Shown here piece after piece: positions 1 to 10,657 of a stretch of DNA of 64,000 nt. The notes beneath the pieces are model-generated. The model did not search any database. It was not told the origin of the DNA and was given only the letters and a program-made list of their open reading frames with translations. The first letter of the stretch is position 1. The number at the start of each line of letters is the position of its first letter. The translations under genes were made by a program, and so were the position numbers. The DNA comes from Proteiniphilum propionicum (GTDB lineage Bacteria; Bacteroidota; Bacteroidia; Bacteroidales; Dysgonomonadaceae), in contig NZ_CP073586.1 of the NCBI RefSeq assembly GCF_022267555.1, positions 496,001 through 560,000 of the forward strand, given 5' to 3'.

Positions 1-1955
1 CATATATAGAGAACGTTCTAAGGATGGAAGCTGTTGCCTGTAAGGATTGGCTCACCAACAAGGTTGACAGAAGCGTCACCGGAAGAATTGCCCGTCAGCA
101 GTGCCAGGGCGAGATACAACTGCCCTTGAGCGACTGTGGCGCCATTGCCCTCGATTACAGGGGGTGTTCCGGCATGGCTACATCTCTTGGGCATGCCCCG
201 ATGACAGCCATGATAGATCCGGCTGCAGGCTCTGTAATGGCCGTTGCCGAATCACTGACAAACATTGTTTTTGCACCACTTGCAAACGGTTTGCAGAGTG
301 TCTCGCTAAGCGCCAACTGGATGTGGCCCTGCCGCAATCCGGGTGAGGACGCGCGACTCTACAAAGCGGTAGAGGCATGTTCCGATTTTGCCTGTGACCT
401 GGGTATCAATATCCCCACCGGCAAAGATTCACTCTCAATGACTCAAAAGTATGGCGATGACAAGGTATTTTCTCCCGGGACAGTTATCATCTCTGCTGCT
501 GCCGAGGTTATTAACATAAGAAAAATTGTATCTCCAGTATTGGCATATATAAGAGGAACCTACCTCTATTACATTGATTTTTCGTTTGATACGTTTAAGC
601 TGGGAGGATCGGCTTTTGCACAGTCGCTGGGAAAGATTGGAGATGAGGCTCCAACGGTGAACGATCCGGAATATTTTAAGAACGCTTTCGCTGCCGTCCA
701 GGAGCTGGTTAACCGTGGATTAATCCTTGCCGGCCATGATATTTCTGCGGGTGGTATTATCACCGCCATGCTCGAAATGTGCTTTGCAAATCCCAGGGGC
801 GGGCTCGAATCACGGCTCGATAAAATCCGCCATGCCGACCTTGTTAAAATACTGTTCTCCGAAAATCCCGGTGTCCTTATTCAGGTTAAACATCACCGCC
901 TAGTGGAGAAAATCCTGGGTGACTACGGTGTAGGCTTTGCAATAGTAGCAAGGCCTGTTGAAGAGCGCAGCCTGATTATTGAAAAAGATGGATTCCGGCA
1001 GGAGTTCAACATTGACAGATTGCGTGATATATGGTACAGAACATCATATTTGCTTGACATTAAGCAGAGTGGAGAAACATGTGCCGGACAACGTTATAAG
1101 AACTACGGGAGTCAGCCTCTTCAGTTCAATTTCAAACCATCTTTTACTGGAAAACTTGAGGATTTGGGTTTAAATCCAGATAGAAAGATAAAAACGGGAC
1201 TCACAGCTGCCATCATCCGTGAAAAAGGCACCAACGGAGAGCGTGAGATGGCATATGCGCTTTGGCTTGCCGGATTTGATGTGAGAGATGTGCATATGAC
1301 CGACCTCACATCGGGACGAGAGACACTTGAAGATGTGCGGTTTGCTGTATTTTGTGGCGGATTCTCCAATTCCGATGTTCTGGGTTCCGCCAAAGGGTGG
1401 GCCGGTGGTTTCCGGTACAATGAAAAGGCAAAAACCTCGCTCAGTAATTTTTTCGCCAGGGAAGATACACTCAGTCTCGGCATCTGCAATGGCTGCCAGC
1501 TGCTTATGGAGCTAGGGCTTATTTATCCTGAGATGGGCGACTCTCATCCCAAAATGGCACACAACCTGTCGCACAAGTTCGAATCGGCTTTTGTAAGCGT
1601 TGAGATTCCGAAGAACAGGTCGGTAATGTTCAAATCGCTCGAGGGCACAAAGCTTGGCATATGGGTGGCACACGGCGAAGGACGCTTTAATTTGCCTGAA
1701 CCTGAATCAGCATACAATATTGCAGCCAAATATGTGTATGATGAATATCCAGGCAATCCCAACGGCTCCGATTACTCAGTTGCTGCCATCTGTTCTCTCG
1801 ATGGCCGCCATCTGGCAATGATGCCCCATCTCGAACGGACTGTCTTCCCCTGGCAGAACGCCTGGTACCCACACGAATACCGGAAACATGAGGTCACCCC
1901 ATGGATGGAAGCATTTGCAAATGCACGGGAGTGGTTAAAATTAAGTGAAAAGTAA
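1..1955 (+). CDS. purL: Phosphoribosylformylglycinamidine synthase, C-terminal part (5' truncated by window edge)
   Basis: Purine biosynthesis enzyme converting FGAR to FGAM with glutamine and ATP. The reading frame is already open at base 3, so the gene starts outside the window and the first Met at base 24 is internal. What is present is the second AIRS-like synthetase half (KDWLTNKVDRSVTG and DPAAGSV motifs near the left edge), followed from about base 1190 by a class I glutamine amidotransferase domain. The nucleophile elbow GICNGCQ has its Cys codon at base 1485, and the His-Glu pair is in PHLERT near base 1826. About 650 residues of an expected 1230-1300 are visible, consistent with the single-chain large PurL. 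A thioesterase follows after 17 nt. Confidence 0.96.
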   Translation, partial: YIENVLRMEAVACKDWLTNKVDRSVTGRIARQQCQGEIQLPLSDCGAIALDYRGCSGMATSLGHAPMTAMIDPAAGSVMAVAESLTNIVFAPLANGLQSVSLSANWMWPCRNPGEDARLYKAVEACSDFACDLGINIPTGKDSLSMTQKYGDDKVFSPGTVIISAAAEVINIRKIVSPVLAYIRGTYLYYIDFSFDTFKLGGSAFAQSLGKIGDEAPTVNDPEYFKNAFAAVQELVNRGLILAGHDISAGGIITAMLEMCFANPRGGLESRLDKIRHADLVKILFSENPGVLIQVKHHRLVEKILGDYGVGFAIVARPVEERSLIIEKDGFRQEFNIDRLRDIWYRTSYLLDIKQSGETCAGQRYKNYGSQPLQFNFKPSFTGKLEDLGLNPDRKIKTGLTAAIIREKGTNGEREMAYALWLAGFDVRDVHMTDLTSGRETLEDVRFAVFCGGFSNSDVLGSAKGWAGGFRYNEKAKTSLSNFFAREDTLSLGICNGCQLLMELGLIYPEMGDSHPKMAHNLSHKFESAFVSVEIPKNRSVMFKSLEGTKLGIWVAHGEGRFNLPEPESAYNIAAKYVYDEYPGNPNGSDYSVAAICSLDGRHLAMMPHLERTVFPWQNAWYPHEYRKHEVTPWMEAFANAREWLKLSEK

Positions 1956-1972
1956 ACAAAGGAATTGTGAAA

Positions 1973-2383
1973 ATGACTCAGCCTGCTTTTGAACATATAA
2001 TGAAAGTGCGTGATTACGAATGCGATACGCAAGGCCACGTAAACAACGCCAATTACCAGCACTATTTTGAGGTTACGCGCCATGAGTTTCTGGAAATGGT
2101 GGGATTGAATTTCCATCAGCTCCATACTCAGGGTATCGATGCAGTAGTCTCCCGGGTTGAGATCCGCTACAAAGTACCCCTTAGGGGGATGGATGAGTTT
2201 AAATGTACCGTTACGCAGCTTGAAAGAGCAGGCGTGAAATATATTTTCCACCAAGAAATCATTCGATTAAAGGATAATGCGTTGTGCGCCAAAGCAAAGA
2301 TAGAGGTGGTGAATCTAGTTAACGGCATTCTAAAAAAGCCCGAAGTGTTTGACGAAGCGTTTGCAGAATATATTCAGGTTTAA
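1973..2383 (+). CDS. Acyl-CoA thioesterase, 4HBT (YbgC/FadM-like) hot-dog family
   Basis: Small hot-dog-fold thioesterase of 136 residues. The N-terminus carries the family signature with the catalytic Asp in YECDTQGHVNNANY (Asp about residue 18), and the rest fits the single-domain 4-hydroxybenzoyl-CoA thioesterase fold. The substrate cannot be told from sequence, but hydrolysis of short or branched acyl-CoA is likely. The frame also has a GTG at 1967, but an AAGGA box at 1959-1963 lies 9 nt before the ATG at 1973, so ATG is preferred. It sits between purL and dprA with short spacers and is probably co-transcribed with dprA. Confidence 0.9.
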   Translation: MTQPAFEHIMKVRDYECDTQGHVNNANYQHYFEVTRHEFLEMVGLNFHQLHTQGIDAVVSRVEIRYKVPLRGMDEFKCTVTQLERAGVKYIFHQEIIRLKDNALCAKAKIEVVNLVNGILKKPEVFDEAFAEYIQV

Positions 2384-2390
2384 TAAGCAA

Positions 2391-3500
2391 ATGGCAACAG
2401 ACAAATCTTTATACCGGATAGCACTCACTCAGATAAAAGGCGTGGGAGTGATGCATGCGCGTAACCTGCTGAAAGTAATAGGTGATGAAGAGGCTATTTT
2501 CAGAGAGAGCGTAAGCAGGTTAGAAGCCATTCCCCGCATCTCGAGACAACTTATCAGGGAGATACGTGATCCTGAAGTGCTGAGAAGGTCTGAAAAAGAG
2601 CTGGAGTTCATCACTAAAAACAACCTTCAGCTACTTTTTTTCACCGATCCAGGTTACCCCAGGCGGCTAACACAATGTATTGATGCTCCATTGTTGCTCT
2701 ATGCCAAAGGGAATACCGATTTCAACCACGAAAAAACAATCAGTATTGTAGGTACACGCAACGCTACAGGGTATGGGCTCGATTATTGCAAGAAGTTCAT
2801 CCGCGAGATCTCTTCAAAAATCCCTGATATTCAGATCATCAGCGGACTGGCATACGGAATAGACATCTGCGCTCATCGCGCTGCACTGCAACATGGCTTA
2901 TCAACCATAGCCGTACTGGCCCACGGGCTTGACAGAATATATCCTCAATTGCACCGCAATACCGCTGTAAAGATGCTTCAAGACGGAGCCTTGCTAACTG
3001 AGTTTCCAAGTGAAACAAATCCTGACAAGCATAATTTCGTGAGACGGAACCGTATTGTCGCGGGCATGGCAGATGCAGTGGTAGTAATAGAATCGGGAGT
3101 AAAAGGCGGTTCACTAATCACTGCCGATATCGCGAATTCATATTTCAGGGAGGTATTTGCCCTGCCCGGTCGTGTTCATGATAAGATGTCAACCGGATGT
3201 AATCGGCTGATATCCGACAATAAAGCGGTATTACTGCAGAGTACCGATGATTTTATTGCCCACATGGGATGGGAAACAAAAGAAAAAGAGACTCTCCCTG
3301 TACAACAAGAGCTGTTCCCGGATCTGTCGGAAGAGGGAAAACAGATTTTCAGTGCTCTGGAAAGATCCGGCTCAATGCATGTGAACAAGCTCGCCATTGA
3401 ACTCAACACACCCGTTCCGGAGCTATTCATGACTCTCCTGGAGCTGGAAGTGAAAAACCTAGTAGAATCACTGCCGGGAGGAATGTATAAACTGACGTAA
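2391..3500 (+). CDS. dprA: DNA processing protein DprA
   Basis: Single-stranded-DNA-binding protein that loads RecA during natural transformation and recombination. The 369-residue chain has an N-terminal helix-hairpin-helix-like segment (IKGVGVMHARNLL), a Rossmann core with GTRNATGYG, SGLAYGIDICAHRAAL and VLAHGLDRIYP, then the GALLTEFP, RRNRIVAGMA and KGGSLITA motifs typical of DprA/Smf, and a winged-helix C-terminal domain. The longer frame from 2349 would overlap the thioesterase by 35 nt; ATG 2391 lies 7 nt after the upstream stop and gives the usual N-terminus. recA lies 0.7 kb downstream, functionally fitting but separated by bcp. Confidence 0.95.
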   Translation: MATDKSLYRIALTQIKGVGVMHARNLLKVIGDEEAIFRESVSRLEAIPRISRQLIREIRDPEVLRRSEKELEFITKNNLQLLFFTDPGYPRRLTQCIDAPLLLYAKGNTDFNHEKTISIVGTRNATGYGLDYCKKFIREISSKIPDIQIISGLAYGIDICAHRAALQHGLSTIAVLAHGLDRIYPQLHRNTAVKMLQDGALLTEFPSETNPDKHNFVRRNRIVAGMADAVVVIESGVKGGSLITADIANSYFREVFALPGRVHDKMSTGCNRLISDNKAVLLQSTDDFIAHMGWETKEKETLPVQQELFPDLSEEGKQIFSALERSGSMHVNKLAIELNTPVPELFMTLLELEVKNLVESLPGGMYKLT

Positions 3501-3541
3501 AAATAGACAATTATTCATTTTCCGGCTACCGATTATTTTCT

Positions 3542-3549
3542 TATCTTTG
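3542..3549 (+). promoter_or_regulatory. Bacteroidetes -7 promoter element for bcp
   Basis: TATCTTTG is an exact match to the TAnnTTTG -7 consensus of the Bacteroidetes primary sigma factor, 28 nt before the bcp start codon. No clear TTTG -33 element is seen at the usual distance. Confidence 0.6.
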
Positions 3550-3577
3550 ACGAGTAACCCACTTAAAAAACTATTCA

Positions 3578-4039
3578 ATGGCTTTATATATTGGCGACAA
3601 AATACCCGAAATCCTGGGAACTGACCAGAACGGAAAGACAGTGAAAATGAGCAATTTTGCAGGGAAAAAGCTTGCCCTTTACTTCTACCCAAGAGACAAC
3701 ACACCGGGATGCACGGCTCAGGCATGTAGTTTGCGCGATGGCTACACTGAACTTCTCAGGGCCGGTTACGAGATAGCAGGCGTAAGCATAGACAGTGAAA
3801 CATCGCATCAAAAATTTATTGATAAGTTTTCACTCCCCTTTCCTCTTATTGCCGATACCGATAAAAAACTGGTAGAACTGTTCGGCGTTTGGCAGGAGAA
3901 ATCCATGGCGGGCAAAAAATACATGGGTACCGTTCGTACCACCTTCCTTATCGATGAAAACGGCATTATACGGCACATCATTGAGGGTAGAAAAGTGGAT
4001 ACAAAGAATCATGCAAAACAGATATTAGAGATGGGATAA
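3578..4039 (+). CDS. bcp: Thioredoxin-dependent thiol peroxidase (BCP/PrxQ)
   Basis: Peroxiredoxin of the BCP/PrxQ subfamily, 153 residues, reducing H2O2 and organic peroxides with thioredoxin. The peroxidatic Cys45 and resolving Cys50 are in TPGCTAQAC, the five-residue spacing that defines the atypical two-Cys PrxQ type. The AIADTD-like segment (LIADTDKKL) and the late Arg in RTTFLIDENG complete the fold. No signal peptide, so it is cytoplasmic. It has its own predicted promoter and fits oxidative-stress defence in an anaerobe carrying oxygen-labile FeS enzymes. Confidence 0.95.
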   Translation: MALYIGDKIPEILGTDQNGKTVKMSNFAGKKLALYFYPRDNTPGCTAQACSLRDGYTELLRAGYEIAGVSIDSETSHQKFIDKFSLPFPLIADTDKKLVELFGVWQEKSMAGKKYMGTVRTTFLIDENGIIRHIIEGRKVDTKNHAKQILEMG

Positions 4040-4159
4040 CGCCATTGGCAAAGGTGCGTCACACACACTTTAATTGCATTGTCCCCCGATTTAGATGTTT
4101 GTTTCTTTGAAAGAATCGTCTGAAAGATCAACTGAATTATCAATCAAACAAAAAATAAT

Positions 4160-5176
4160 ATGGCAGAAGAAATAAAGGACAACAAAAACAATGAAAAACT
4201 GAAAGCGTTGCGTGCCGCAATGGACAAGATTGAAAAAACATACGGCAAAGGCTCCATAATGATTATGGGTGATGAGAAGGTGGAAGAAATGCCGGTGATC
4301 TCTACCGGATCAATAGGATTAAACGTGGCTTTGGGCGTGGGCGGATATCCACGGGGCCGTGTAATTGAAATTTACGGGCCGGAATCGTCCGGTAAGACCA
4401 CACTTGCTATCCATGCTATTGCAGAAGCTCAGAAAGTAGGTGGCGTGGCTGCTTTTATTGATGCAGAGCATGCATTCGACCGTTTCTATGCTGAAAAATT
4501 GGGTGTTAAGACAGACGACCTGCTTATTTCACAACCCAGCAGCGGCGAGGAAGCACTGGAGATCGCTGAACAGCTTATCCGCTCTTCCGCTGTGGATATT
4601 ATCGTGATAGACTCTGTTGCCGCACTCACTCCTAAAAAAGAGATCGAAGGAGAAATGGGGGACTCCAACGTGGGGCTTCAGGCACGTCTGATGTCACAGG
4701 CGCTCAGGAAGCTTACTGCCGCAATAAGCAAAACAAACACCACCTGCATTTTTATTAATCAGCTTCGTGAGAAAATTGGGGTCATGTTCGGTAATCCTGA
4801 AACAACTACCGGCGGCAATGCTTTGAAGTTTTACGCATCGGTGCGCCTCGATATCCGAGGCAACGGTTCTCCCATAAAGGATGGAGAAGAACAGATAGGA
4901 AGGCCGACGCGCGTAAGGGTAGTAAAAAACAAAGTTGCACCTCCATTCAAAAAGGCAGAATTCGATATCATGTTCGGTGAAGGTATTTCTCGTACCGGTG
5001 AGATTATTGACTTAGGAGCAGATCTGAACATCATCAAAAAGAGCGGTTCGTGGTACAGCTACAACGATACCAAGTTAGGACAGGGACGCGATGCAGCTAA
5101 AGCTGCAGTGAAAGATAATCCCGAACTGTCGGAAGAGCTTGAAAAGCTCATTTTTGAGGCATTAAAAACAAAATAA
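4160..5176 (+). CDS. recA: Recombinase RecA
   Basis: Strand-exchange ATPase for homologous recombination and SOS co-protease, 338 residues, full length. Walker A GPESSGKT is at 73-80, Walker [11 protein letters not shown] near 147-156, and the DNA-binding L2 region (NQLREKIG and GNPETTTGG) near 198-215. The C-terminus is acidic as usual. It is followed by a hairpin at 5186-5217 that probably terminates transcription. No LexA box was recognised in the 120 nt upstream. Confidence 0.98.
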   Translation: MAEEIKDNKNNEKLKALRAAMDKIEKTYGKGSIMIMGDEKVEEMPVISTGSIGLNVALGVGGYPRGRVIEIYGPESSGKTTLAIHAIAEAQKVGGVAAFIDAEHAFDRFYAEKLGVKTDDLLISQPSSGEEALEIAEQLIRSSAVDIIVIDSVAALTPKKEIEGEMGDSNVGLQARLMSQALRKLTAAISKTNTTCIFINQLREKIGVMFGNPETTTGGNALKFYASVRLDIRGNGSPIKDGEEQIGRPTRVRVVKNKVAPPFKKAEFDIMFGEGISRTGEIIDLGADLNIIKKSGSWYSYNDTKLGQGRDAAKAAVKDNPELSEELEKLIFEALKTK

Positions 5177-5185
5177 CAGTTTTAA

Positions 5186-5217
5186 GAAACGAGATTTTCA
5201 TTTGGGAATCTCGTTTC
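5186..5217 (+). terminator. Probable terminator after recA
   Basis: A perfect 11-bp inverted repeat (GAAACGAGATT and its complement) with a 10-nt loop starts 9 nt after the recA stop, followed by a moderately T-rich stretch. The U-tract is weak, so efficiency is uncertain. Confidence 0.6.
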
Positions 5218-5479
5218 ACTTTAAAATTATTTAGAAGCCATGCCAACCCTGACACCCCCACCCTCCCTCTCGTCATCTTAGCAGGCGCCAACCCAGTCTG
5301 GTCATCAAATAAACTTTATTATGCGAATCTATAGGAATTTAACACTGTCCGGAATAAATCTGTCCGGAATAAATCTGCTCGAAAAAAACGGATGCAGTTC
5401 TCCCGGGAACAAACAGGCGTGTTATCCGTTTATCTATCAAAAGCAACTGCATTAAATTTCTTTCTAAACTCACATCATA
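5218..5479. other. Non-coding stretch between recA and cysE
   Basis: No convincing gene. It holds a C-rich patch near 5244-5275 and a tandem duplication at 5345-5374. The cysE promoter must lie here, but no full TTTG/TAnnTTTG pair was found. Confidence 0.6.
5345..5374. repeat. Tandem 15-bp direct repeat upstream of cysE
   Basis: Two perfect adjacent copies of CTGTCCGGAATAAAT (5345-5359 and 5360-5374), with the first three bases of a third copy. It lies 106 nt before the cysE start codon. It may be a replication-slippage duplication or a paired regulator site; nothing in the sequence decides between these. Confidence 0.7.
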
Positions 5480-6301
5480 ATGACCAACAATACTTTAGAA
5501 CTTATACAACAGTTCAATCCCCCACCAATCAGCATTCCTATCAACAAATGCGAACTGGATAAAATTATCGATTCTTTTATCACCTTTATGTTTCCCATAT
5601 GCGATTGTCCCAAATCGCATAATGTACACGGAGGGTTGATTGAAACTGCGGGTTTATTTCACTCTAACATAGCCGCACTAACCAGTGAAAAAAAGGCTGA
5701 TGATATTACTGAAGAATTTTTCAGTAGATTCCCCACACTTCAAAAACGGCTATTCGAAGACGCCACCTGTTATTTGAAGTTCGATCCGGCAGCCAAGACT
5801 CTTGAGGAGGTAATTATAGCTTATCCCGGCTTTTACGCTCTATGCGTGCACCGTATTGCCCACGAGATCCATCACCTTGGTGTGCCACTTATTGCCAGGA
5901 TCTTCTCCGAATATGCTCACTCAAAGGTGGGCATCGACATCCACCCTGCAGCAAAAATAGGGAATAATTTCTTCATGGATCACGGAACCGGAATAGTGAT
6001 TGGCGAAACCACCCAAATAGGCAACAATGTGAAGATATACCAAGGTGTTACACTCGGAGCATTATATGTTGAAAAGAAGTTATCCGATGTAAAACGGCAT
6101 CCTACCGTTGAAGACAACGTGGTAATTTATGCAAATGCAACAATTTTAGGAGGAGAAACTGTAATCGGTCACGACTCCACCATAGGCGGTGGTGCATGGC
6201 TCACACAAAGCGTAATTCCCTATTCTATGGTTTACAATACCGTAGATGTAAAAATAAGAACCGTAAAAGATTTTATTCACCCGAATGATTTTGTGATCTG
6301 A
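5480..6301 (+). CDS. cysE: Serine O-acetyltransferase
   Basis: Transfers acetyl from acetyl-CoA to L-serine, giving O-acetylserine for cysteine synthesis. The 273-residue chain has an alpha-helical N-terminal domain with two Cys in CDCPKSHN and a C-terminal left-handed beta-helix of hexapeptide repeats beginning at GIDIHPAAKIG. The catalytic His is in MDHGTGIVIGE and the DVKRHPTV loop is conserved. The first 140 residues are longer than in the shortest SATs. The next gene, 81 nt downstream on the same strand, is the partner cysteine synthase, so the pair makes cysteine from serine and sulfide. Confidence 0.94.
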   Translation: MTNNTLELIQQFNPPPISIPINKCELDKIIDSFITFMFPICDCPKSHNVHGGLIETAGLFHSNIAALTSEKKADDITEEFFSRFPTLQKRLFEDATCYLKFDPAAKTLEEVIIAYPGFYALCVHRIAHEIHHLGVPLIARIFSEYAHSKVGIDIHPAAKIGNNFFMDHGTGIVIGETTQIGNNVKIYQGVTLGALYVEKKLSDVKRHPTVEDNVVIYANATILGGETVIGHDSTIGGGAWLTQSVIPYSMVYNTVDVKIRTVKDFIHPNDFVI

Positions 6302-6382
6302 CGCTCTTTCAACCGTTCTTACAACTATTAATACAAACAGGAGCATAGTATCACTCATATCATTCCAAACAGCAAAATAGTT

Positions 6383-7291
6383 ATGAAGTACAACAATATT
6401 TTAGAGGCAATTGGAAATACACCACACGTACGTTTAAACCGTTTATTCCCTGCACATGATGTATGGATTAAACTGGAGAAGCAGAACCCTGGAGGCAGCA
6501 TCAAAGACCGCATTGCATTATCGATGATAGAAGATGCCGAAAAACAGGGTATATTGAAACCAGGTGACACCATCATAGAACCCACTTCGGGTAACACTGG
6601 CGTAGGTCTCTCATTTGTTGGTGCTGTTAAAGGGTACAAAGTAATCATTGTTATGCCCGAATCGATGTCGGTTGAACGTCGACGCTTAGTGGCTCTTTAC
6701 GGCGCAAAACTTGTTCTGACCCCTCGTGAGAAGGGAATGAAAGGAGCCATAGAAAAAGCCGAAGAGATAAAGAGCGCTACTCCCGGTTCATGGATTCCTC
6801 AACAGTTTATGAATAAATCCAACCCAAATGTACATGCTGAAAAAACGGCAAAGGAGATACTCAACGATTTTCCTGAAGGCCTTGACTATCTTATTACAGG
6901 TATCGGTACGGGAGGCCATATCACCGGTGTTGGAAGAGAGTTGAAGAAAAAATTCCCTTCCTTGCAGGTGATCGGTATTGAACCTGCCGATTCACCCTTC
7001 ATCACCGAGGGGAAGCAGGGACCACACGCTATTCAGGGTCTCGGGGCGGGTTTTATTCCCGACATTCTTGATCTTACCATCATAGACAGTGTTATAAAAG
7101 TGACCAGGGATGAAACTTTTGATTATTCCAGACGTCTTGCCCGCGAAGAGGGTATCGTAGGAGGCATTTCCACCGGCGCGGCTCTGGCTGCAGTAGCGCA
7201 GAAAATAACTGAGCTAAGCGACAGGAAGCGTATTCTCACTTTCAATTACGACACCGGCGAGCGCTATCTATCTATAGAGGGGCTGTTTTGA
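6383..7291 (+). CDS. cysK: Cysteine synthase A (O-acetylserine sulfhydrylase)
   Basis: PLP enzyme making cysteine from O-acetylserine and sulfide, 302 residues. The Schiff-base Lys is K41 in PGGSIKDR, the substrate loop is PTSGNTG, and the phosphate-binding glycine loop is [21 protein letters not shown] near the C-terminus matches CysK/CysM. The last 20 nt overlap the end of mfd on the other strand, with no room for a separate terminator. Downstream of cysE, so likely one operon; cysteine supply also serves FeS-cluster-rich hydrogenases. Confidence 0.95.
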   Translation: MKYNNILEAIGNTPHVRLNRLFPAHDVWIKLEKQNPGGSIKDRIALSMIEDAEKQGILKPGDTIIEPTSGNTGVGLSFVGAVKGYKVIIVMPESMSVERRRLVALYGAKLVLTPREKGMKGAIEKAEEIKSATPGSWIPQQFMNKSNPNVHAEKTAKEILNDFPEGLDYLITGIGTGGHITGVGRELKKKFPSLQVIGIEPADSPFITEGKQGPHAIQGLGAGFIPDILDLTIIDSVIKVTRDETFDYSRRLAREEGIVGGISTGAALAAVAQKITELSDRKRILTFNYDTGERYLSIEGLF

Positions 7292-10200
7292 GCATATCCT
7301 CAAGAATAGCTACTCCATTCTCCACTGTTTCCACGTTACTGATCATTACAGACCGTTTTTTTCCATTCTCCCGCAGCCGGCATTGCCGCGGATGGAGCTG
7401 CACATAATTTAATAAATTATCAAATATTGATGAGCTGTAATATGGAGATTCCGGATCTGAGATCAGGAAGAGAGTCATTTGCCCGTTTTTCAGTACAATC
7501 TTTTCCAATCCCAGCGATTTCGCAATACGACGAAGCCTCACTATTCTAATCAGCTCTTTACCCTGTTGCGGTATTTTTCCAAATCTGTCCTCTATCCGCC
7601 CGGTAAAATTAAGTATTTCCGTTTCTGTCTCCATACTGTCAAGCTCACGGTATATAGCCACCCTCTCCGAGTCGTTTGGTATATATGTAGCCGGAAACAT
7701 CAGCTCAAGGTCGCTTTCCACAAGCACTTCATCAACGAAGTTCAGATCCGATGCTTTTATCTCCTGCTGTTCCTTATAGAGTTCCGAAAACTCATCTTTC
7801 CGAAGCTCGTGTACAGCTTCGGAAAGGATTTTCTGATAAGTTTCATAGCCCAGGTCGGCTATAAACCCACTCTGTTCCGCTCCCAGCAAGTTGCCTGCCC
7901 CCCTGATATCCAGATCCTGCATGGCAATATGAATACCGCTACCCAGCTCTGCAAAGTTCTCTATCGCCTGCAATCTTCGTCGCGACTCACTGCTCAACGT
8001 GTAAAGAGGTGGGGCAAGCAGGTAGCAGAACGCCTTACGGTTACTTCGCCCCACTCTTCCCCTCAACTGATGCAGGTCGCTCAACCCGAAATTATGTGCA
8101 TCCATCACAATAATGGTATTCACATTGGGCATATCAATTCCCGACTCTATTATGGTCGTGGCAATAAGCACATCATGCTCCTGGTTTATAAAGTCGGCAA
8201 TTACCTCCTCCAATTTTTTCGGATCCATCTGCCCATGTCCCACAGCTATACTTACTCCCTTAATCTCCCGTTTTATAAGAGCCTCTATCTCGTAAATATT
8301 CTTGATACGGTTATTCACGATAAACACTTGTCCGTTCCGGCTCATTTCAAAATTCACTGCATCGCGAATAATTTCCATATCGAATGTATGAACTTCGGTC
8401 TGCACCGGATAACGGTTTGGCGGAGGCGTTCCTATGGTTGAAAGGTCACGCGACCCCATAAGTGAAAACTGTAAAGTCCTTGGAATGGGCGTAGCAGTCA
8501 TAGTGAGTGTATCTATATTCACCTTCATCTGTTTCAACTTCTCTTTGGTTGAGACACCGAATTTCTGTTCCTCATCGATGATAAGCAATCCCAGGTCCTT
8601 GAATTGCACATCCTTTCCAACCAGTCTGTGAGTACCTATGATGATATCTATTTTACCATCTTTCAGATCGCTGAGGATCGACTTTTGCTCTTTTGACGAT
8701 CTCGCACGGCTCAAATAATCCACTTTAACCGGGAAATTCGCCAGCCTCTCACTGAACGTATGATAATGCTGTGTAGCCAATACAGTGGTCGGCACCAGTA
8801 AAGCAGTCTGCTTGCCATCAACTGCAGCCTTGAAAGCGGCACGAATAGCGATCTCTGTTTTGCCGAAGCCCACATCTCCACAAATAAGCCGATCCATGGG
8901 ACGCTCGCTTTGCATATCAGCCTTTACATCGCGTGTAGCTTTTATCTGGTCGGGCGTATCTTCATACATGAACGAAGCCTCCAGTTCAGTCTGCATATAT
9001 GTGTCCCTTGAGTAAGCAAAGCCCTTCTCCTGCAGTCGTTTGGCGTATAACCTAATCAGGTCGCGTGCAATATCCTTGATCTTCGATTTTGTACGCTCTT
9101 TCACCCTTTCCCATGCGCCGGAGCCCAGTTTGTTCAGTTGCGGCTGTTCACCCTCCTTTCCCTTATATTTAGAAATCTTATGCAGCGAGTGAATTGATAC
9201 AAACACCGCATCGTTATTCAGATAAGTAAGTTTAATCACCTCCTGCACCTTATCTCCTATACGAAGCCTCACCAGACCCGCAAACCTGCCAACACCGTGA
9301 TCCATATGCACCACATAATCGCCCTGTTGAAGCTGATTTATCTCTTTTAGTGTAAGTGTCAGCTTGCCTGAGCGTACTCTGTCGGATTTCAGGCTATATT
9401 TGTGAAAACGGTCGAAAATCTGATGATCGGTAAAACAGCAGATTTTCAGTGTCTCATCCGAAAAACCTTCATGCAAAGTTTTATTCACCGGAATAAACGG
9501 GATGGGGTCGTCGCGATCTTCAAAAATGTGGTAAAGACGTTTCTGTTGCTTTTCGCTATCGCTTAGTACATATATTGTATAGCCATCATCAATGAACTGA
9601 TGAAAAGAGCTGCTCACCAAATCGAAGTTTTTGTGATAGAGCGGTTGCAAAGAAGTCTTGAAATCGATGGATGCATCGGGTGTATCTGCCATCTTAACAT
9701 CGAAACGAAGTTGTTTGAATTGTTTTAAGCCCTTAATAAAATCATTTTTCGATAACATGTCTGCCTTTACAAACTCCACATCTCTGACATCAATATGCAG
9801 TAAATCATCATTTAGCGACTCCACACGGCTTGATATCCAGCGAATATCTTCTATCCCTATAACCGAGGTTGCCGGGAGGTAGTCGAACAGCGATGCCTTT
9901 CCGGAATCAGAATTCACAAATTCCGGAACGATGCGTATATGGTTGAATTTCTCATTAGAGAGTTGGGTCTCCGGATCGAAATTTCTGATGGTTTCCACCT
10001 CATCTCCAAAAAAATCAATACGGTAAGGGAACTCACTTGAGAACGAGAATACATCGAGAATGCTACCCCTAAGGGCATACTGTCCCGGTTCATACACATA
10101 ATCAGTATATTGAAACCCGTAACTGTCTAACATCTCACTCACGAATGACGAATCAATCCTTTCACCCACCGACACATTAAGTGTATTCTCCCTGAGTAGC

Positions 10201-10616
10201 ACTGCTGAAACGGTTTTTTCCGCCAGCGCATCGGGAAAGCTTACAATAATCAACGGGCTGCTTTCTCCCTGCAGCCGGCACAATAACTCTGTTCGCAGTA
10301 CCTCGTTTGCCGCATCAGGCTGTCCGTATTTTGCAGCCCTCTTATATGCAGAGGGAAAGAACATCACATCACCAGGCCCGATAAGCTGTAAAACATCGTG
10401 ATAGAAATAACCTGCTGTTTCCGCGTCATTCAGAATATACAGGTACGTTCGCGGATGTTTCCTGTACATTCCCACGGCAAAGATGGCCCGTGACGACCCC
10501 TGCAAACCCTTTACCGATAAAATGTTAACATTTTTCAGTAATGAATCCGCCGCCGCCACATTAGGATGTTTTTCAACCCTTAGCTGTAGTTTATCAATTT
10601 TTATTGTTTCAACCAT
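7272..10616 (-). CDS. mfd: Transcription-repair coupling factor Mfd
   Basis: ATP-driven translocase that removes stalled RNA polymerase and recruits UvrA. The 1114-residue chain has the UvrB-like N-terminal region, the RNA-polymerase-interacting CarD-like domain ([16 protein letters not shown]), helicase motifs with Walker A GDVGFGKT at 580-587, the DEEQ box in [11 protein letters not shown], motif [11 protein letters not shown], and the TRCF C-terminal domain. Length is normal. Its 3' end overlaps cysK, and its 5' end lies back to back with the glycogen synthase promoter. A -7 element on this strand is at 10629-10636. Confidence 0.97.
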   Translation of the reverse strand: MVETIKIDKLQLRVEKHPNVAAADSLLKNVNILSVKGLQGSSRAIFAVGMYRKHPRTYLYILNDAETAGYFYHDVLQLIGPGDVMFFPSAYKRAAKYGQPDAANEVLRTELLCRLQGESSPLIIVSFPDALAEKTVSAVLLRENTLNVSVGERIDSSFVSEMLDSYGFQYTDYVYEPGQYALRGSILDVFSFSSEFPYRIDFFGDEVETIRNFDPETQLSNEKFNHIRIVPEFVNSDSGKASLFDYLPATSVIGIEDIRWISSRVESLNDDLLHIDVRDVEFVKADMLSKNDFIKGLKQFKQLRFDVKMADTPDASIDFKTSLQPLYHKNFDLVSSSFHQFIDDGYTIYVLSDSEKQQKRLYHIFEDRDDPIPFIPVNKTLHEGFSDETLKICCFTDHQIFDRFHKYSLKSDRVRSGKLTLTLKEINQLQQGDYVVHMDHGVGRFAGLVRLRIGDKVQEVIKLTYLNNDAVFVSIHSLHKISKYKGKEGEQPQLNKLGSGAWERVKERTKSKIKDIARDLIRLYAKRLQEKGFAYSRDTYMQTELEASFMYEDTPDQIKATRDVKADMQSERPMDRLICGDVGFGKTEIAIRAAFKAAVDGKQTALLVPTTVLATQHYHTFSERLANFPVKVDYLSRARSSKEQKSILSDLKDGKIDIIIGTHRLVGKDVQFKDLGLLIIDEEQKFGVSTKEKLKQMKVNIDTLTMTATPIPRTLQFSLMGSRDLSTIGTPPPNRYPVQTEVHTFDMEIIRDAVNFEMSRNGQVFIVNNRIKNIYEIEALIKREIKGVSIAVGHGQMDPKKLEEVIADFINQEHDVLIATTIIESGIDMPNVNTIIVMDAHNFGLSDLHQLRGRVGRSNRKAFCYLLAPPLYTLSSESRRRLQAIENFAELGSGIHIAMQDLDIRGAGNLLGAEQSGFIADLGYETYQKILSEAVHELRKDEFSELYKEQQEIKASDLNFVDEVLVESDLELMFPATYIPNDSERVAIYRELDSMETETEILNFTGRIEDRFGKIPQQGKELIRIVRLRRIAKSLGLEKIVLKNGQMTLFLISDPESPYYSSSIFDNLLNYVQLHPRQCRLRENGKKRSVMISNVETVENGVAILEDMLKTAPL

Positions 10617-10628
10617 TCATAGAAAGTG

Positions 10629-10636
10629 CAAAGTTA
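10629..10636 (-). promoter_or_regulatory. -7 promoter element for mfd
   Basis: On the minus strand this reads TAACTTTG, matching TAnnTTTG, 12 nt before the mfd ATG. It faces away from the glycogen synthase element at 10650-10657, with only 13 bp between them. Confidence 0.55.
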
Positions 10637-10649
10637 AGTCATTTTTTAT

Positions 10650-10657
10650 TATCTTTG
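10650..10657 (+). promoter_or_regulatory. -7 promoter element for glycogen synthase
   Basis: TATCTTTG matches the Bacteroidetes -7 consensus and ends 27 nt before the proposed ATG at 10685. This supports the shorter start over the longer frame at 10604, which would begin upstream of the promoter. Confidence 0.6.

Noticed and set aside
7479-8441. 320-codon open frame on the + strand inside mfd
   Set aside because: It is fully antisense to conserved helicase motifs of mfd, its product resembles no family I know, and it has no start context. A shadow of the mfd coding bias.
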